A stretch of 64,000 nt of DNA, from the NCBI GenBank assembly GCA_964057225.1, contig OZ059898.1, positions 12,425,767-12,489,766 of the forward strand, written 5' to 3'. Position 1 is the stretch's first letter. Every line of letters starts with the position of its first letter. Position numbers and translations under genes: made by a program. The notes beneath the pieces were generated by a model. It was not told where the DNA came from and ran no database searches. It saw only the letters and a list, made by a program, of their open reading frames with translations. This document shows positions 44,384 to 57,700 of this stretch, piece after piece. Source of the DNA: Auanema rhodensis (Eukaryota > Nematoda > Chromadorea > Rhabditida > Rhabditidae).

Positions 44384-45109
44384 TTATTCATCACGAGCGG
44401 TCGGACATGGTGTATTCAATTCTCTATGATCTGAAAACAAAAAAAATGTTACAATTATCATTTTGATTTAGTTTTAACTATAATTATATAATTAATTACA
44501 TGCTTATAAATATAAAAATTAGGTTTATACATGCATTTAGATGAGCAATACATGTTATTTTGAGCTTTAGCTAGGGTTTTAAAGAAATATTAGCAACACG
44601 GATTTCAGGCTTATTAACGCTGCATTGAGCTGGTTTTAGGAACACATATCGAATCACGTTGATAGTGATTCGATGGACACGAACATATACTATTCTGACA
44701 GATAGAGGGAGATTGACATTTTACTGTCACAGAATCACACCAAGACCCTGTTGGAACTGAAAGCTGTAATATAAGTTCCGTAAGAGCATTAGGTTGTACC
44801 TTCGTTATTAGTATATACGCATATACCATTCTCAATCTCTGTCATAGTAAAGGGACATTCGCATGTTCCAGATGACGAGCATACTCGCGGAGAATCGCAA
44901 TCCCGATAGGTTGAGCAGGACTTCTTTGCTGAAACCAACATGTTCAGTTTATTACAAAATATTTTATGATGTTTGTTTACCGTTTGAACGAAGAATACAT
45001 TGACCATTCACAGCTTCATAAGCTTTATCACATCGACATCTATAGTCAATGCAAGTTGAATGAAGTAAGGATGAGCAATCTGTTTGAAGGCTACAAGGTT
45101 GTCCAAGAA
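44384..45109 (-). pseudogene. Truncated EB-module gene 3' end, unit 2
   Basis: Same four exons as unit 1 at +2,599 bases. The encoded residues are unchanged. Confidence 0.85.
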
Positions 45110-45158
45110 CTGAAAATGAAGATGATGATCATACTGTAGATATCATAAAGCTTTGACC

Positions 45159-45817
45159 GGATACAACCGCTTACACGTCTTTTCAAACTTCGAATAAAAA
45201 TGATTTTCATTGTATCCTACGTGGAAAATCTAGCCACTTTGCATATTTTTTCGAAATATTGTCAACCATCTGAATCCTGAATCATTAAAATTCTCAGAAA
45301 TTATTAAAAGAAACAAAAACTATTTACCAACGAAATCTATGTTGTGAAGGTTGGGTATGAAGAAGCGCATTAACTATATTTGAAGTAGTATGCTGGTTAA
45401 TCGCCTACTATTGGCCAATTAAAAATCCACCAATAGCAGCCTGCATACTACAGTAATACCATAATTGATAATTTATTAACAGAGAGCTAAGTTATATGTT
45501 TTTCTAGAACTTTTTTTTTCTAAAAATAACATAATAATATAATAATATAATTAACTTAATATATTCATTTCAGTTTTAAAAATAATTTGAAATTACTAAG
45601 ATTCACAGCTTAAACTACATACAAGGTAAGAACTATCTAATATGAATCACTCATACGTTGTTTGTAAAAGATCTTACACAAGAGATAACATTTCTAGGAA
45701 AGTGCTCATATTACCATATTAGAATGTATATCAACATCGGAACAACTTCTGAAATGCCTATATAAGCTTATTATCAGTTGAATTAATGTTTGTGATCTTC
45801 TTCTTAAGTTTTAGTTA
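45159..45817 (+). promoter_or_regulatory. Shared promoter cassette, copy B3
   Basis: Marker variants ACTAAGATTCAC, CATTTCTAGG and GGTTGGGTATG, with GAATTAATGTTTGTG just before the end. These are the same as in B4. Confidence 0.8.
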
Positions 45818-45993
45818 CACTTTTGGTGTTAACACTGACAGTACCACTACGTTTGTCACTTCTATATTTTTAAAATAAATTTAATTTTACATATGTATAT
45901 AAGTAGTTGATTTTGATCATTTTTCTTTTTACTTTTCTTTAATACTTGAAAGAATACTTTTTAAGAAAATATTAATTTCAGACGTAAAATATC

Positions 45994-46435
45994 ATGAGCG
46001 AAGAAAATAATTCTGTTGAACGTATTACCACTCGAATGAGTGAAATGAAGGTGCAAAATGAGAAAAAAGTTTGTTTTTTAATGAAATTTCAATAAGTTTT
46101 TACCTTTAATTATTAAAATTTTATAGACGGTTGTGCCAGCAGTTTTGAAAGCTTTTGTTGAGAAGTATACATGTAAACTAAACTGTAAGGGACACCGCCT
46201 GAGTCATTATATAAAAGAAGCTCATGTCGAAGAATACATGAAACCTAGAAAGAGTGATGACATGATGTTGTGTGCAAAAACTCATCTTTTTAAACGTTTG
46301 ACGGAAATTTTCGAAGAAGAATTGGAGAAATATTTAGAAAAACATGGAGATGAAATTGAAAAACCAAAGGGTTCATATGTTAAGCTAGTAATGATTGACG
46401 ACCTGACTGAGAACGCAAGTTCCTCTTCCAAATAA
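45994..46435 (+). CDS. Family B protein, copy 3
   Basis: Same protein as copy 2; two exons, 45994-46068 and 46127-46435. Confidence 0.75.
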
Positions 46436-46982
46436 GAATAGTAATTTCTTTGTGATGTTATAACATTGTTGAATTCGATATTTTATTGAATAAACTTGTT
46501 TCTGTTATTCTTTTTCCTATTAATACAATAGAATATTTAGATGAAGGTCTAAAATTACTTGATGTTGTTACTGTAATTTAAAAATAAAAAAATAAATATT
46601 AAAGAATTTATTTATTTTTTATTTGTATTATGTATAAAAATAAATTATTGTATCAGAAGACATATATGTATGTATTACTATAAATGTTTAGAATAACTGA
46701 AAAACAACAAAAAGAAAACAAAAAATAGAAAAACTGATCATGGCAAAATGTTATTTTGAAAATTTAAATGAAGAAATAATAAAAAAAAGATTTGAAGCAT
46801 AACACTTGATCATCATATCAACTGATAAGAAGATCTGTTAGTTTTGCTTGGCAATATGCCAAATTAAAGCTTTAGATCAGAAGGTAACCCATTTACAAAT
46901 AAAGGAAAATGTCGGCAATAGACAGAAATTAAATGTTTTTTTGGTTTTTTTTATTATTTTGTTTTGAAAAGAAAGAAGAAGA

Positions 46983-47708
46983 TTATTCATCACGAGCGGT
47001 CGGACATGGTGTATTCAATTCTCTATGATCTGAAAACAAAAAAAATGTTACAATTATCATTTTGATTTAGTTTTAACTATAATTATATAATTAATTACAT
47101 GCTTATAAATATAAAAATTAGGTTTATACATGCATTTAGATGAGCAATACATGTTATTTTGAGCTTTAGCTAGGGTTTTAAAGAAATATTAGCAACACGG
47201 ATTTCAGGCTTATTAACGCTGCATTGAGCTGGTTTTAGGAACACATATCGAATCACGTTGATAGTGATTCGATGGACACGAACATATACTATTCTGACAG
47301 ATAGAGGGAGATTGACATTTTACTGTCACAGAATCACACCAAGACCCTGTTGGAACTGAAAGCTGTAATATAAGTTCCGTAAGAGCATTAGGTTGTACCT
47401 TCGTTATTAGTATATACGCATATACCATTCTCAATCTCTGTCATAGTAAAGGGACATTCGCATGTTCCAGATGACGAGCATACTCGCGGAGAATCGCAAT
47501 CCCGATAGGTTGAGCAGGACTTCTTTGCTGAAACCAACATGTTCAGTTTATTACAAAATATTTTATGATGTTTGTTTACCGTTTGAACGAAGAATACATT
47601 GACCATTCACAGCTTCATAAGCTTTATCACATCGACATCTATAGTCAATGCAAGTTGAATGAAGTAAGGATGAGCAATCTGTTTGAAGGCTACAAGGTTG
47701 TCCAAGAA
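46983..47708 (-). pseudogene. Truncated EB-module gene 3' end, unit 3
   Basis: Four exons without change from unit 2. Confidence 0.85.
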
Positions 47709-47757
47709 CTGAAAATGAAGATGATGATCATACTGTAGATATCATAAAGCTTTGACC

Positions 47758-48416
47758 GGATACAACCGCTTACACGTCTTTTCAAACTTCGAATAAAAAT
47801 GATTTTCATTGTATCCTACGTGGAAAATCTAGCCACTTTGCATATTTTTTCGAAATATTGTCAACCATCTGAATCCTGAATCATTAAAATTCTCAGAAAT
47901 TATTAAAAGAAACAAAAACTATTTACCAACGAAATCTATGTTGTGAAGGTTGGGTATGAAGAAGCGCATTAACTATATTTGAAGTAGTATGCTGGTTAAT
48001 CGCCTACTATTGGCCAATTAAAAATCCACCAATAGCAGCCTGCATACTACAGTAATACCATAATTGATAATTTATTAACAGAGAGCTAAGTTATATGTTT
48101 TTCTAGAACTTTTTTTTTCTAAAAATAACATAATAATATAATAATATAATTAACTTAATATATTCATTTCAGTTTTAAAAATAATTTGAAATTACTAAGA
48201 TTCACAGCTTAAACTACATACAAGGTAAGAACTATCTAATATGAATCACTCATACGTTGTTTGTAAAAGATCTTACACAAGAGATAACATTTCTAGGAAA
48301 GTGCTCATATTACCATATTAGAATGTATATCAACATCGGAACAACTTCTGAAATGCCTATATAAGCTTATTATCAGTTGAATTAATGTTTGTGATCTTCT
48401 TCTTAAGTTTTAGTTA
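47758..48416 (+). promoter_or_regulatory. Shared promoter cassette, copy B4
   Basis: No difference from B3 was noticed, which suggests that units 3 and 4 arose from the same recent event. Confidence 0.8.
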
Positions 48417-48592
48417 CACTTTTGGTGTTAACACTGACAGTACCACTACGTTTGTCACTTCTATATTTTTAAAATAAATTTAATTTTACATATGTATATA
48501 AGTAGTTGATTTTGATCATTTTTCTTTTTACTTTTCTTTAATACTTGAAAGAATACTTTTTAAGAAAATATTAATTTCAGACGTAAAATATC

Positions 48593-49034
48593 ATGAGCGA
48601 AGAAAATAATTCTGTTGAACGTATTACCACTCGAATGAGTGAAATGAAGGTGCAAAATGAGAAAAAAGTTTGTTTTTTAATGAAATTTCAATAAGTTTTT
48701 ACCTTTAATTATTAAAATTTTATAGACGGTTGTGCCAGCAGTTTTGAAAGCTTTTGTTGAGAAGTATACATGTAAACTAAACTGTAAGGGACACCGCCTG
48801 AGTCATTATATAAAAGAAGCTCATGTCGAAGAATACATGAAACCTAGAAAGAGTGATGACATGATGTTGTGTGCAAAAACTCATCTTTTTAAACGTTTGA
48901 CGGAAATTTTCGAAGAAGAATTGGAGAAATATTTAGAAAAACATGGAGATGAAATTGAAAAACCAAAGGGTTCATATGTTAAGCTAGTAATGATTGACGA
49001 CCTGACTGAGAACGCAAGTTCCTCTTCCAAATAA
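48593..49034 (+). CDS. Family B protein, copy 4
   Basis: Same protein as copy 2; exons 48593-48667 and 48726-49034. Confidence 0.75.
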
Positions 49035-49581
49035 GAATAGTAATTTCTTTGTGATGTTATAACATTGTTGAATTCGATATTTTATTGAATAAACTTGTTT
49101 CTGTTATTCTTTTTCCTATTAATACAATAGAATATTTAGATGAAGGTCTAAAATTACTTGATGTTGTTACTGTAATTTAAAAATAAAAAAATAAATATTA
49201 AAGAATTTATTTATTTTTTATTTGTATTATGTATAAAAATAAATTATTGTATCAGAAGACATATATGTATGTATTACTATAAATGTTTAGAATAACTGAA
49301 AAACAACAAAAAGAAAACAAAAAATAGAAAAACTGATCATGGCAAAATGTTATTTTGAAAATTTAAATGAAGAAATAATAAAAAAAAGATTTGAAGCATA
49401 ACACTTGATCATCATATCAACTGATAAGAAGATCTGTTAGTTTTGCTTGGCAATATGCCAAATTAAAGCTTTAGATCAGAAGGTAACCCATTTACAAATA
49501 AAGGAAAATGTCGGCAATAGACAGAAATTAAATGTTTTTTTGGTTTTTTTTATTATTTTGTTTTGAAAAGAAAGAAGAAGA

Positions 49582-50307
49582 TTATTCATCACGAGCGGTC
49601 GGACATGGTGTATTCAATTCTCTATGATCTGAAAACAAAAAAAATGTTACAATTATCATTTTGATTTAGTTTTAACTATAATTATATAATTAATTACATG
49701 CTTATAAATATAAAAATTAGGTTTATACATGCATTTAGATGAGCAATACATGTTATTTTGAGCTTTAGCTAGGGTTTTAAAGAAATATTAGCAACACGGA
49801 TTTCAGGCTTATTAACGCTGCATTGAGCTGGTTTTAGGAACACATATCGAATCACGTTGATAGTGATTCGATGGACACGAACATATACTATTCTGACAGA
49901 TAGAGGGAGATTGACATTTTACTGTCACAGAATCACACCAAGACCCTGTTGGAACTGAAAGCTGTAATATAAGTTCCGTAAGAGCATTAGGTTGTACCTT
50001 CGTTATTAGTATATACGCATATACCATTCTCAATCTCTGTCATAGTAAAGGGACATTCGCATGTTCCAGATGACGAGCATACTCGCGGAGAATCGCAATC
50101 CCGATAGGTTGAGCAGGACTTCTTTGCTGAAACCAACATGTTCAGTTTATTACAAAATATTTTATGATGTTTGTTTACCGTTTGAACGAAGAATACATTG
50201 ACCATTCACAGCTTCATAAGCTTTATCACATCGACATCTATAGTCAATGCAAGTTGAATGAAGTAAGGATGAGCAATCTGTTTGAAGGCTACAAGGTTGT
50301 CCAAGAA
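49582..50307 (-). pseudogene. Truncated EB-module gene 3' end, unit 4
   Basis: Four exons without change from unit 2. Confidence 0.85.
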
Positions 50308-50356
50308 CTGAAAATGAAGATGATGATCATACTGTAGATATCATAAAGCTTTGACC

Positions 50357-51015
50357 GGATACAACCGCTTACACGTCTTTTCAAACTTCGAATAAAAATG
50401 ATTTTCATTGTATCCTACGTGGAAAATCTAGCCACTTTGCATATTTTTTCGAAATATTGTCAACCATCTGAATCCTGAATCATTAAAATTCTCAGAAATT
50501 ATTAAAAGAAACAAAAACTATTTACCAACGAAATCTATGTTGTGAAGGTTGTGTATGAAGAAGCGCATTAACTATATTTGAAGTAGTATGCTGGTTAATC
50601 GCCTACTATTGGCCAATTAAAAATCCACCAATAGCAGCCTGCATACTACAGTAATACCATAATTGATAATTTATTAACAGAGAGCTAAGTTATATGTTTT
50701 TCTAGAACTTTTTTTTTCTAAAAATAACATAATAATATAATAATATAATTAACTTAATATATTCATTTCAGTTTTAAAAATAATTTGAAATTACTAAGGA
50801 TCACAGCTTAAACTACATACAAGGTGAGAACTATCTAATATGAATCACTCATACGTTGTTTGTAAAAGATCTTACACAAGAGATAACATTTCAAGGAAAG
50901 TGCTCATATTACCATATTAGAATGTATATCAACATCGGAACAACTTCTGAAATGCCTATATAAGCTTATTATCAGTTGAATTATTGTTTCTGATCTTCTT
51001 CTTAAGTTTTAGTTA
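50357..51015 (+). promoter_or_regulatory. Shared promoter cassette, copy B5
   Basis: Marker variants ACTAAGGATCAC, CATTTCAAGG and GGTTGTGTATG, the same as in B6. Confidence 0.8.
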
Positions 51016-51191
51016 CACTTTTGGTGTTAACACTGACAGTACCACTACGTTTGTCACTTCTATATTTTTAAAATAAATTTAATTTTACATATGTATATAA
51101 GTAGTTGATTTTGATCATTTTTCTTTTTACTTTTCTTTAATACTTGAAAGAATACTTTTTAAGAAAATATTAATTTCAGACGTAAAATATC

Positions 51192-51633
51192 ATGAGCGAA
51201 GAAAATAATTCTGTTGAACGTATTACCACTCGAATGAGTGAAATGAAGGTGCAAAATGAGAAAAAAGTTTGTTTTTTAATGAAATTTCAATAAGTTTTTA
51301 CCTTTAATTATTAAAATTTTATAGACGGTTGTGCCAGCAGTTTTGAAAGCTTTTGTTGAGAAGTATACATGTAAACTAAACTGTAAGGGACACCGCCTGA
51401 GTCATTATATAAAAGAAGCTCATGTCGAAGAATACATGAAACCTAGAAAGAGTGATGACATGATGTTGTGTGCAAAAACTCATCTTTTTAAACGTTTGAC
51501 GGAAATTTTCGAAGAAGAATTGGAGAAATATTTAGAAAAACATGGAGATGAAATTGAAAAACCAAAGGGTTCATATGTTAAGCTAGTAATGATTGACGAC
51601 CTGACTGAGAACGCAAGTTCCTCTTCCAAATAA
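51192..51633 (+). CDS. Family B protein, copy 5
   Basis: Same protein as copy 2; exons 51192-51266 and 51325-51633. Confidence 0.75.
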
Positions 51634-52180
51634 GAATAGTAATTTCTTTGTGATGTTATAACATTGTTGAATTCGATATTTTATTGAATAAACTTGTTTC
51701 TGTTATTCTTTTTCCTATTAATACAATAGAATATTTAGATGAAGGTCTAAAATTACTTGATGTTGTTACTGTAATTTAAAAATAAAAAAATAAATATTAA
51801 AGAATTTATTTATTTTTTATTTGTATTATGTATAAAAATAAATTATTGTATCAGAAGACATATATGTATGTATTACTATAAATGTTTAGAATAACTGAAA
51901 AACAACAAAAAGAAAACAAAAAATAGAAAAACTGATCATGGCAAAATGTTATTTTGAAAATTTAAATGAAGAAATAATAAAAAAAAGATTTGAAGCATAA
52001 CACTTGATCATCATATCAACTGATAAGAAGATCTGTTAGTTTTGCTTGGCAATATGCCAAATTAAAGCTTTAGATCAGAAGGTAACCCATTTACAAATAA
52101 AGGAAAATGTCGGCAATAGACAGAAATTAAATGTTTTTTTGGTTTTTTTTATTATTTTGTTTTGAAAAGAAAGAAGAAGA

Positions 52181-52906
52181 TTATTCATCACGAGCGGTCG
52201 GACATGGTGTATTCAATTCTCTATGATCTGAAAACAAAAAAAATGTTACAATTATCATTTTGATTTAGTTTTAACTATAATTATATAATTAATTACATGC
52301 TTATAAATATAAAAATTAGGTTTATACATGCATTTAGATGAGCAATACATGTTATTTTGAGCTTTAGCTAGGGTTTTAAAGAAATATTAGCAACACGGAT
52401 TTCAGGCTTATTAACGCTGCATTGAGCTGGTTTTAGGAACACATATCGAATCACGTTGATAGTGATTCGATGGACACGAACATATACTATTCTGACAGAT
52501 AGAGGGAGATTGACATTTTACTGTCACAGAATCACACCAAGACCCTGTTGGAACTGAAAGCTGTAATATAAGTTCCGTAAGAGCATTAGGTTGTACCTTC
52601 GTTATTAGTATATACGCATATACCATTCTCAATCTCTGTCATAGTAAAGGGACATTCGCATGTTCCAGATGACGAGCATACTCGCGGAGAATCGCAATCC
52701 CGATAGGTTGAGCAGGACTTCTTTGCTGAAACCAACATGTTCAGTTTATTACAAAATATTTTATGATGTTTGTTTACCGTTTGAACGAAGAATACATTGA
52801 CCATTCACAGCTTCATAAGCTTTATCACATCGACATCTATAGTCAATGCAAGTTGAATGAAGTAAGGATGAGCAATCTGTTTGAAGGCTACAAGGTTGTC
52901 CAAGAA
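52181..52906 (-). pseudogene. Truncated EB-module gene 3' end, unit 5
   Basis: Four exons without change from unit 2. Confidence 0.85.
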
Positions 52907-52955
52907 CTGAAAATGAAGATGATGATCATACTGTAGATATCATAAAGCTTTGACC

Positions 52956-53614
52956 GGATACAACCGCTTACACGTCTTTTCAAACTTCGAATAAAAATGA
53001 TTTTCATTGTATCCTACGTGGAAAATCTAGCCACTTTGCATATTTTTTCGAAATATTGTCAACCATCTGAATCCTGAATCATTAAAATTCTCAGAAATTA
53101 TTAAAAGAAACAAAAACTATTTACCAACGAAATCTATGTTGTGAAGGTTGTGTATGAAGAAGCGCATTAACTATATTTGAAGTAGTATGCTGGTTAATCG
53201 CCTACTATTGGCCAATTAAAAATCCACCAATAGCAGCCTGCATACTACAGTAATACCATAATTGATAATTTATTAACAGAGAGCTAAGTTATATGTTTTT
53301 CTAGAACTTTTTTTTTCTAAAAATAACATAATAATATAATAATATAATTAACTTAATATATTCATTTCAGTTTTAAAAATAATTTGAAATTACTAAGGAT
53401 CACAGCTTAAACTACATACAAGGTGAGAACTATCTAATATGAATCACTCATACGTTGTTTGTAAAAGATCTTACACAAGAGATAACATTTCAAGGAAAGT
53501 GCTCATATTACCATATTAGAATGTATATCAACATCGGAACAACTTCTGAAATGCCTATATAAGCTTATTATCAGTTGAATTATTGTTTCTGATCTTCTTC
53601 TTAAGTTTTAGTTA
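52956..53614 (+). promoter_or_regulatory. Shared promoter cassette, copy B6
   Basis: No difference from B5 was noticed. Confidence 0.8.
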
Positions 53615-53790
53615 CACTTTTGGTGTTAACACTGACAGTACCACTACGTTTGTCACTTCTATATTTTTAAAATAAATTTAATTTTACATATGTATATAAG
53701 TAGTTGATTTTGATCATTTTTCTTTTTACTTTTCTTTAATACTTGAAAGAATACTTTTTAAGAAAATATTAATTTCAGACGTAAAATATC

Positions 53791-54232
53791 ATGAGCGAAG
53801 AAAATAATTCTGTTGAACGTATTACCACTCGAATGAGTGAAATGAAGGTGCAAAATGAGAAAAAAGTTTGTTTTTTAATGAAATTTCAATAAGTTTTTAC
53901 CTTTAATTATTAAAATTTTATAGACGGTTGTGCCAGCAGTTTTGAAAGCTTTTGTTGAGAAGTATACATGTAAACTAAACTGTAAGGGACACCGCCTGAG
54001 TCATTATATAAAAGAAGCTCATGTCGAAGAATACATGAAACCTAGAAAGAGTGATGACATGATGTTGTGTGCAAAAACTCATCTTTTTAAACGTTTGACG
54101 GAAATTTTCGAAGAAGAATTGGAGAAATATTTAGAAAAACATGGAGATGAAATTGAAAAACCAAAGGGTTCATATGTTAAGCTAGTAATGATTGACGACC
54201 TGACTGAGAACGCAAGTTCCTCTTCCAAATAA
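53791..54232 (+). CDS. Family B protein, copy 6
   Basis: Same protein as copy 2; exons 53791-53865 and 53924-54232. This copy lies tail-to-tail with the full-length EB gene. Confidence 0.75.
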
Positions 54233-54779
54233 GAATAGTAATTTCTTTGTGATGTTATAACATTGTTGAATTCGATATTTTATTGAATAAACTTGTTTCT
54301 GTTATTCTTTTTCCTATTAATACAATAGAATATTTAGATGAAGGTCTAAAATTACTTGATGTTGTTACTGTAATTTAAAAATAAAAAAATAAATATTAAA
54401 GAATTTATTTATTTTTTATTTGTATTATGTATAAAAATAAATTATTGTATCAGAAGACATATATGTATGTATTACTATAAATGTTTAGAATAACTGAAAA
54501 ACAACAAAAAGAAAACAAAAAATAGAAAAACTGATCATGGCAAAATGTTATTTTGAAAATTTAAATGAAGAAATAATAAAAAAAAGATTTGAAGCATAAC
54601 ACTTGATCATCATATCAACTGATAAGAAGATCTGTTAGTTTTGCTTGGCAATATGCCAAATTAAAGCTTTAGATCAGAAGGTAACCCATTTACAAATAAA
54701 GGAAAATGTCGGCAATAGACAGAAATTAAATGTTTTTTTGGTTTTTTTTATTATTTTGTTTTGAAAAGAAAGAAGAAGA

Positions 54780-57700
54780 TTATTCATCACGAGCGGTCGG
54801 ACATGGTGTATTCAATTCTCTATGATCTGAAAACAAAAAAAATGTTACAATTATCATTTTGATTTAGTTTTAACTATAATTATATAATTAATTACATGCT
54901 TATAAATATAAAAATTAGGTTTATACATGCATTTAGATGAGCAATACATGTTATTTTGAGCTTTAGCTAGGGTTTTAAAGAAATATTAGCAACACGGATT
55001 TCAGGCTTATTAACGCTGCATTGAGCTGGTTTTAGGAACACATATCGAATCACGTTGATAGTGATTCGATGGACACGAACATATACTATTCTGACAGATA
55101 GAGGGAGATTGACATTTTACTGTCACAGAATCACACCAAGACCCTGTTGGAACTGAAAGCTGTAATATAAGTTCCGTAAGAGCATTAGGTTGTACCTTCG
55201 TTATTAGTATATACGCATATACCATTCTCAATCTCTGTCATAGTAAAGGGACATTCGCATGTTCCAGATGACGAGCATACTCGCGGAGAATCGCAATCCC
55301 GATAGGTTGAGCAGGACTTCTTTGCTGAAACCAACATGTTCAGTTTATTACAAAATATTTTATGATGTTTGTTTACCGTTTGAACGAAGAATACATTGAC
55401 CATTCACAGCTTCATAAGCTTTATCACATCGACATCTATAGTCAATGCAAGTTGAATGAAGTAAGGATGAGCAATCTGTTTGAAGGCTACAAGGTTGTCC
55501 AAGAACTGAAAATGAAGATGATGATCATACTGTAGATTTTCAAAATAATTTGTACTCACCTTCCGTGAATGATGTTGAAGTCGTCTTATTTGATGGTTGA
55601 TCATTCACACATCGAGAATTACCCTTGTTTGATGTACTTATTGGACATAAACAGTTTCCATCATTACACCATGATCCTCCTTCACATGGACTAGATCCAA
55701 TGATACAAGGTGACCCAGGGAAAGCTGAATGAAGAAAGTTTTTTAAAATTCACCAGACTATTTCTATTCATACCCGATTTTGTATCTGAAGAAGTTTCTG
55801 GAACACATTGACCATTTGAGTTTGTGGTATGACCAGGTAAGCAGACACAGTATTCTCTGACACAATGTGAGCCAGTTTGACATGAAGATGAGCCAGAACA
55901 CGGTGATCCAGGATATGTCTGAAATAGAACATCATCAAGCTTTAAATAAAAGAAAATAACTTACAACTTGGCTAGTTCTTCTTCGAGTACATTTCTTATC
56001 GGTAATGATTTCATCATTCATACATGAACAGACTTTTGCTGTACAGAAGGAATTTCCAATACAATCTGAATCAGCTGAACACTGTTCTCCGGGATATGAT
56101 CGTTGTCTTTGAGGCATGTTGATCAACATACATGATGTGCGATCAAAACTAAAAATATGAAAATAAGAATATTGCTTAACCATAAAATAAACTTTGGTGT
56201 GTATCCATCATCACAAGTGCATGTTCCAACAATACATGATGATCCTCCTGTACATAAGATGCTTATATCACATCTATCACCAGGACGAGCAGTTCGATAG
56301 CTTGAGCTAGTGATAGGAAAACCAGTCTATATAGAATCTTTTCATTAACTCTCTTATCAAACTATAGTCATACCGTCATTGGCTCAATAGCCAAAGGAAT
56401 GCAGCTACCAGAAAACTCATAGGTTCCAACTGGGCATGTACAATAGCCGTTAACACATTGAGATCCGGATCCACATCTTTGAAGACAAGGTGAATATTCA
56501 CATCGAACATCACAAGGTGCTCCAGGACGTACTATAACGAAGAACAATAAGTTCGTGCGGGATTCAGATTTACAAACATTCAAATGGATATGGAGAAGGA
56601 GTTGTTGTTGGATTGGGTACGAAAGAAAAAACAAAGTTAGGAGAACACAATCCATTTGATGGATAATATCCATAGGAACATCTGCATAAGCCTTCGGAAC
56701 ATGATGATCCACCTTAAAAATTGAAACCAATATTGCTATTTATAATAATAAGTTTATAATATAATTTAACAAGTAATTTTTAAATAAAAAAAAATAAAAA
56801 AAACATACCTTTACAGATAACTCCCGGAGATGCACAGGTTTGTCCAGGTAAAGCATCCCTCACATATTGAACACATCGCTGTTGATACACAACCATATTT
56901 GAAGGACAAACGCATTGTTGATTCACACATAAAGCACCATTTGTACATAATATAGATCCTGCTCTGTAATCACATGGCTGACCAGGTAATCCACCTTCTG
57001 AAAATATTTTTATTTGTATTTTCGGCACTCATTGTCATCAGAAAGTCATACGTGGTGTTGGTTCAAAGTTTGGATAACATTGATTTCCATTGGGTGTATA
57101 TCCGGGATTACATACACAAGTTCCTTGCTGACAGAATGAGTTTGGAGAACATTGGTTTGGACAAGAACTTGGTAATGAGCACTGACCATTGATAAGGCTA
57201 TATCCCTAAATTTAGTATAACTATAGATATATATATATATATAATTAATAACTTACGGGATTGCAATAACATCGATTATTGTAGCAATATGAGTTTATTG
57301 GACAACGAGGTGAGCATATAGGAGCGACGGTAGTTGTAAGAATTGATATCTCAGCACATTGACCATTAATTGATGTCTAAATGTCGAAAAATTCAATTTT
57401 TAACATGTTTTTCAAGGTTTGTTACCTGTCTTTCTGGACAACGACATATACCATCTGTGCAAAGTGAATTTCCTGTGCATACGGTTAAGCCAACTTCACA
57501 CATTTGACCAGGATCAGCTTGAGAATCAACTGATACACAAATATCATTTCTGATAGAATATACAAAATATAATATTTTTCAACTGAACAACGAAAATACC
57601 TGATCTTTTCTCCACCGGGACAAACACAGAAGCCATTTGCACATATAGAATTTCCTGTACAAATTATTTGACCATCAACGCATGGACCCCCAGGAGATGC

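Larger units (their letters stand above)
39941..55537. repeat. Tandem array B: six copies of a 2.6-kb unit
   Basis: Unit starts are 39941, 42543, 45142, 47741, 50340 and 52939. The first is 2,602 bases and the next four exactly 2,599. Each contains the promoter cassette, a family B gene (+) and the last four exons of the EB-module gene (-). The junction lies in an EB intron (ACTGTAGAT joined to ATCATAAAGC); in the last unit the native intron continues instead. Confidence 0.97.

Noticed and set aside
39941-55537. CRISPR-like or satellite array
   Set aside because: Units are 2.6 kb and contain spliced genes; this is tandem gene duplication in a eukaryote.
55404-55604. 66-codon frame on the - strand across the EB intron near the array junction
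   Set aside because: It reads the EB exon in the wrong frame and runs through an intron with clear GTGAGT and TTTTCAG borders.
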